From: Eleginops maclovinus
Lineage: Eukaryota; Chordata; Actinopteri; Perciformes; Eleginopidae
DNA: 64,000 nucleotides
Direction: 5' to 3'
Assembly: GCF_036324505.1 (NCBI RefSeq)
Contig: NC_086366.1
Coordinates: 14,673,427 to 14,737,426 of the forward strand
Notes under the pieces: generated by a model
Told to the model about the DNA's origin: nothing
The model's database searches: none
What the model saw: only the letters and a program-made list of their open reading frames with translations
Made by a program: the position numbers and the translations under genes
In this document: positions 56,716 through 64,000 of the stretch, piece after piece
Layout of the letters: each line of letters starts with the position of its first letter
Numbering within the stretch: position 1 is the first letter of the stretch

Positions 56716-57340
56716 ATCCATCATTTTATAACAACTTAATTTATAATAATAATAATCATCAACACTTTATTTTTGTGGATTACGAATCTGAAGTGTTATT
56801 TTGTAATAAAAAAAAAGGCTTCTTTGTTAAACAGACAACATCAATCACTTTGGCCTATTTCTGGGAAACTGGTTTGGATGATCATACAATTTCTTTAAAA
56901 TATGTTGAGTCTCAATAGATATGTAGATTTTTTTTGCAACATTTTCACATTAGGTCCAGTATGAACTATCACTGGGAGGAGATTAACTCATGGTATAGTC
57001 TTTCATGTTATCTGTGTTTTTAAGTCTAAGATTTTGAACTAGAAACAGAATCCCATACGGAAATGACTACATACTGTGTTTCTTTATAAAATGTAGGGAG
57101 GTAGTGCTATAAAGCAGCATCAATTAGAGTTACTCAAAATACATTCCACCACAGGTGTTAATCAATGACTGTTGAGGGTGGGGTCGCAAAGGGGCTATGA
57201 AAGCCACAGTATATATCAAGTCACCATTGCATTTAATGGATTGGATGGCTGCTAGAAATAATATATCATTTCGAAATCCAATAGAGATGATGTTGTATAA
57301 ATAAAAAGCAAAGAGGGCAGAGATAAAGAGTGTAGTGGTA

Positions 57341-57353
57341 GGGGGGGGGGGGG
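57341..57353. repeat. G13 homopolymer
   Basis: Thirteen consecutive G in an otherwise AT-rich stretch. Confidence 0.95.
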
Positions 57354-57724
57354 TCTTTGTCATGTTGTTGTTTAAGTTACAGTAACTTTCTAATTAGGAA
57401 GACATTTGCTGCTGTGCTAATGAGCAACAAACTCTTTCAAGCAGAACAAACAACCTAAAAACAAAGCACACATGCACAAACACACACAGTCTCACCAGGA
57501 CACCAGCCCATCTGTTTGCTAGGGAATGTTGCTTCTTCTCTAACTCTGCTTAAAAACAGAGTGTGAAAAAAATGCATCCCACACACACTAGTGAGTATGC
57601 AGACATGACATCATATTTCTCGGCTTGCGGTCTATGCAAAGAGAGTGGGCAGGCATGCGCGGGTAACTGGTGTGATTACTACACTGCGAAAGCCAACACA
57701 GACAGAGAAACTACCAAAGCCAAC

Positions 57725-57726
<2 letters not shown>

Positions 57727-57759
<33 letters not shown>

Positions 57760-57761
57760 GT
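57727..57761. repeat. Short imperfect (TG)n array
   Basis: About 35 bp of TG with a TTTG interruption. Confidence 0.9.
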
Positions 57762-58398
57762 CCTTGTCTGTCACTTAGAACTTCGGGCGATCCAAAGGCA
57801 TCTATTCGCATCGCGTTCGTCTCCTTATCTCTGACTCTGCCTCTCCCCCCCGACTTTGTTTCCTCTCCCCCCTTCTCTTCTCACTGTTTTATTTGCTACT
57901 CATAGTCATTTTTTCTCCTGCTTTTGTTTGGCTGCCATGCCCTGTGAGTACTGTTTAATTCTCCCCCTGCACTCCCTCTGGGGAAGGAAGGGTTAGGAGG
58001 TGGGTGGGGGTTGAGACGGGGAGGACAAGGGCAGAGGCACTTCATTAATCAATCAACCAGCTTTGAAAATGTACCTAATTAATGGCTAATTACCGATCTG
58101 GGCACCTTGCCAGCTGGCATCCAACCCACCTCCACCGATACGACCCCCGCAGTCCCCCAAATTACATTAGAAGTAAACACCCCGCCTTGCACCCTCCTTT
58201 TTCTCTCTTCTTTTTTCTTCTTTTAGTCTACCCATCCATGCATCCACTCACCCGTTCTTTTTTCATCCTCGGTAGAAAAAACAGATCACAGCTGATATCT
58301 CAGAATACACAGCAGAAATGTCTGGATCTCTCTCCACTTGCCACATTCTCATGTTGCACCATATGGCTGTCTGTTAGATTTTCTTTATGCGGTCTTAC

Positions 58399-58540
58399 CG
58401 GAGAAAGATCAGTGGTCACCACAGGTTCCTGGAGGCCCTCAGAAGGCACCGTCTCACCCCGACTCTGGCTACCGTGGCTCTCCCCTTGTCCCTGCCGGCT
58501 CTCTCTGCGGGATGTGCTTGCACGCCAAGCCCGCTGAATC
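58399..58540 (-). CDS. Second IQ cassette, IQ-motif exon C'
   Basis: This is a 142-nt candidate exon on the minus strand with acceptor cttatatccacag and donor CCG|gtaaga. Its first base completes a Val codon from B', and it then reads 47 codons and ends in phase 0, exactly like exon C. The IQ motif IQRAWRASTSR keeps all four consensus residues (I1, Q2, R6, R11). The rest is polar and Gly/Ser/Glu-rich (ESRQGQGESHGSQSRGE) and ends TTDLSP. It lacks the SPSPPS block of exon C. The nucleotide sequence CAGCGGGCTTGGCGTG is identical in C and C'. I infer that it is a tandem duplicate of exon C, used alternatively or together with it. The transcript and function are unknown. Confidence 0.75.
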
Positions 58541-59677
58541 CTGTGGATATAAGTGGACAAAATACATACGTATATCAGTGACATCTACATATCGGTAGGA
58601 AACTGAATTAGGGAGTTGTCATGTGGGAGGAATAACTTTGGTCATTCTTGATTTTTAGACATTAGCATAAACAATGTGTTAAAGCATTTCCAGGCTTAGA
58701 TGGGCCTAGAACTCTACTGGTGTAATTATCATATTAATTATTATATTATATATTGTTATAAGAAACTGTTAAAAAATACATGTGGTGTTTCGAATTAAAA
58801 CATGAACACAAAATGAAATACAAAATGATGTCACCATGCACCATATCTAATTTCTCTCTCAACATTGTATTTTCTTCTTTTGAGACTTTCCTTTCCTAAA
58901 TGTATTTCTTGGCCATTCTAAAAGAAATGTTCTCTGAATATTCTTTCTCAACTTTTCTCCCCTACGAGTATCTCATCCCTGTTTTCAACTTCCATAGATG
59001 ACGCTCTCCGTCACTCTGATTAAACTCTGTTTCATCCCTGTAGTCATCCCAGCACCAAGGTCCAGGATGGAGTGTTGGATCAATTACCCGATGGAGAAAC
59101 ACATTCACCTCTGTTGGAGCAAAGAGACAGCTGAGCCAAATGGAACAAATTGAATTAAGCCATAACTCCTAGCTCCAAAACCAATACTCTCCCACCCCAC
59201 TTCTTCCTCCATTCCTATTTGTCCACTTGTATTCTCCCTTTGCTCTTTCTATCTGTTCCTGCATCCTATTTTTCTGCCTTTTCTGTGAGGTTATCCTGAC
59301 ATTTTTTACAATCCCGCTCACCTTTCTACACCCCAATCATGTTAAATCTACACAAAAACGTTGGCTTTCTTTTCTCTAGCCTCGTCTTCCAAGGAAGTGG
59401 GAGCCTGAGGCGAGAGCTGTCCCTGCCTGTTAAACCTATAAAAGCGTGGGCCCTTGTTTAGGGAAAATGGTGCTAGATGGCAGTCTACGAGGATTCATGC
59501 ACTCAGAAGTGCACTCTGACCCTGGCTCTGAAACCTAGTCAGCGGGACGATTGAATTAAAGCCGCACATAAATTGATTTCTCCCACACAACAAATAAAAT
59601 GCACTTTTAAGGTCAGAGGTAACATGGATGGCACTCTGTGTGAAATTGACTCAAAGTGTACAACAGGTGATACTCAC
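58541..59677 (-). other. Intron between B' and C'
   Basis: 1137 bp bounded by gtgagt on the B' side and ccacag on the C' side. It is partly pyrimidine-rich (58980-59340) and no other feature was recognised. Confidence 0.6.
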
Positions 59678-59764
59678 ACAATAGCATTGATTTCCAGGTA
59701 CTTTTGTTGCTCTCTGTGACGAGGGCTATTGTCATCCTCTTCCTCACTCCTACGGGGACGGCTT
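59678..59764 (-). CDS. Second IQ cassette, exon B'
   Basis: This is an 87-nt candidate exon on the minus strand with acceptor cttgtcattttcatag and donor GT|gtgagt. An overlapping alternative GT lies two bases earlier but fits the donor consensus less well. It completes the Arg codon of A', reads SRPRRSEEEDDNSPRHREQQ then KYLEINAI, and leaves two bases (GT) that C' completes to Val. It enters and leaves in the same phases as exon B, and like B it is a charged linker leading directly into an IQ motif (NAIVIQRAWR). The sequence is otherwise diverged. The open frame, matching phases and splice sites are what support it, because no domain is visible in this exon alone. Confidence 0.66.
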
Positions 59765-60038
59765 CTATGAAAATGACAAGATATATAAATACAAACATGA
59801 TGTCATAAACAAAAAATACAGCACAAAGCAAAAAAAATAAAGAGTTTATGTTTTAAAATATATTGAAAGTAATGGCATAATAAGAAAGAGGATGTTGTTA
59901 TTATGGAAGAATAAGTGTCTATGATAGAACAAGAGCTTTACATCAAAGTATACCACTCACATTGTAGATTGATTGCTGTCCATAAAATATAAGTCCTTTT
60001 GCAAGGAACGGTAGGGACACTTTTGCGTGATGTCTTAC

Positions 60039-60106
60039 CTCTCCATCTTGGGAACTGCTTGCCCTCCACTGTGATTGCAGTAGCGATGATACCTCTTCAC
60101 TTCTTC
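60039..60106 (-). CDS. Second IQ cassette, exon A'
   Basis: This is a 68-nt candidate exon on the minus strand with acceptor gatgtgttttcag and donor GAGAG|gtaaga. From phase 0 it reads EEVKRYHRYCNHSGGQAVPK, then ME and a split Arg codon (AG|A) completed by B'. It begins E-E-V-K-R, close to the E-E-L-K-R I recall at this place in mammalian IQCJ, and has the same entry and exit phase as exon A. After those residues the two are not recognisably alike. The intron to B' is 274 bp. I infer it is a diverged duplicate of exon A. It could instead be an exon of a separate small gene nested here. The upstream exon carrying a start codon was not identified. Confidence 0.65.

Positions 60107-64000
<3,894 letters not shown>

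Overview
This is vertebrate nuclear DNA, almost certainly from a teleost fish. It is AT-leaning, intron-like and almost free of long open frames. It carries about 17 long CA/TG microsatellites, a Tc1-like transposon with 'CACTGCCCGGCC' inverted ends, short MITE-like elements, and LINE 3' tails of the L2/Rex1 kind that are common in fish. There is no operon, RNA gene or CRISPR array. Nearly every translated open frame is a microsatellite reading (Thr-His or Cys-Val repeats) or a chance frame.

The only coding sequence I can support lies on the minus strand and is split into small exons. Exons A (11804-11868), B (11561-11632) and C (10867-11002) join in phase into a 91-codon stretch with an IQ calmodulin-binding motif ([11 protein letters not shown]) and a Ser/Pro-rich tail ([13 protein letters not shown]). 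This matches, from memory, the N-terminal IQCJ part of mammalian IQCJ-SCHIP1, so most of the window is probably intron of iqcj-schip1. In mammals that gene encodes a calmodulin- and ankyrin-G-binding axonal protein. No start-codon exon and no SCHIP1-body exon was recognised here.

About 46.5 kb upstream on the same strand is a second set: A' (60039-60106), B' (59678-59764) and C' (58399-58540). It has the same exon phases, good splice sites, an open 99-codon frame and its own IQ motif (IQRAWRASTSR). The two sets look like an ancient tandem duplication of a three-exon cassette. Each begins and ends in phase 0, so either, both or neither could be spliced in without changing frame. This is the most interesting feature of the window.

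Layout: 1-10866 is intron downstream of exon C, with a 118-bp Tc1-derived MITE, a LINE tail and several CA/TG arrays. Cassette A-B-C occupies 10867-11868. The large intron 11869-58398 holds most CA/TG arrays (some in convergent CA...TG pairs), a MITE at about 15.2 kb, a 5'-truncated L2-like LINE at 27.1-27.7 kb, a decayed Tc1-like element at 34.8-35.9 kb, a GA array, a near-perfect hairpin at 54.0 kb and several possible regulatory clusters. Cassette A'-B'-C' occupies 58399-60106. The region 60107-64000 is upstream intron or flank with one more long CA array.
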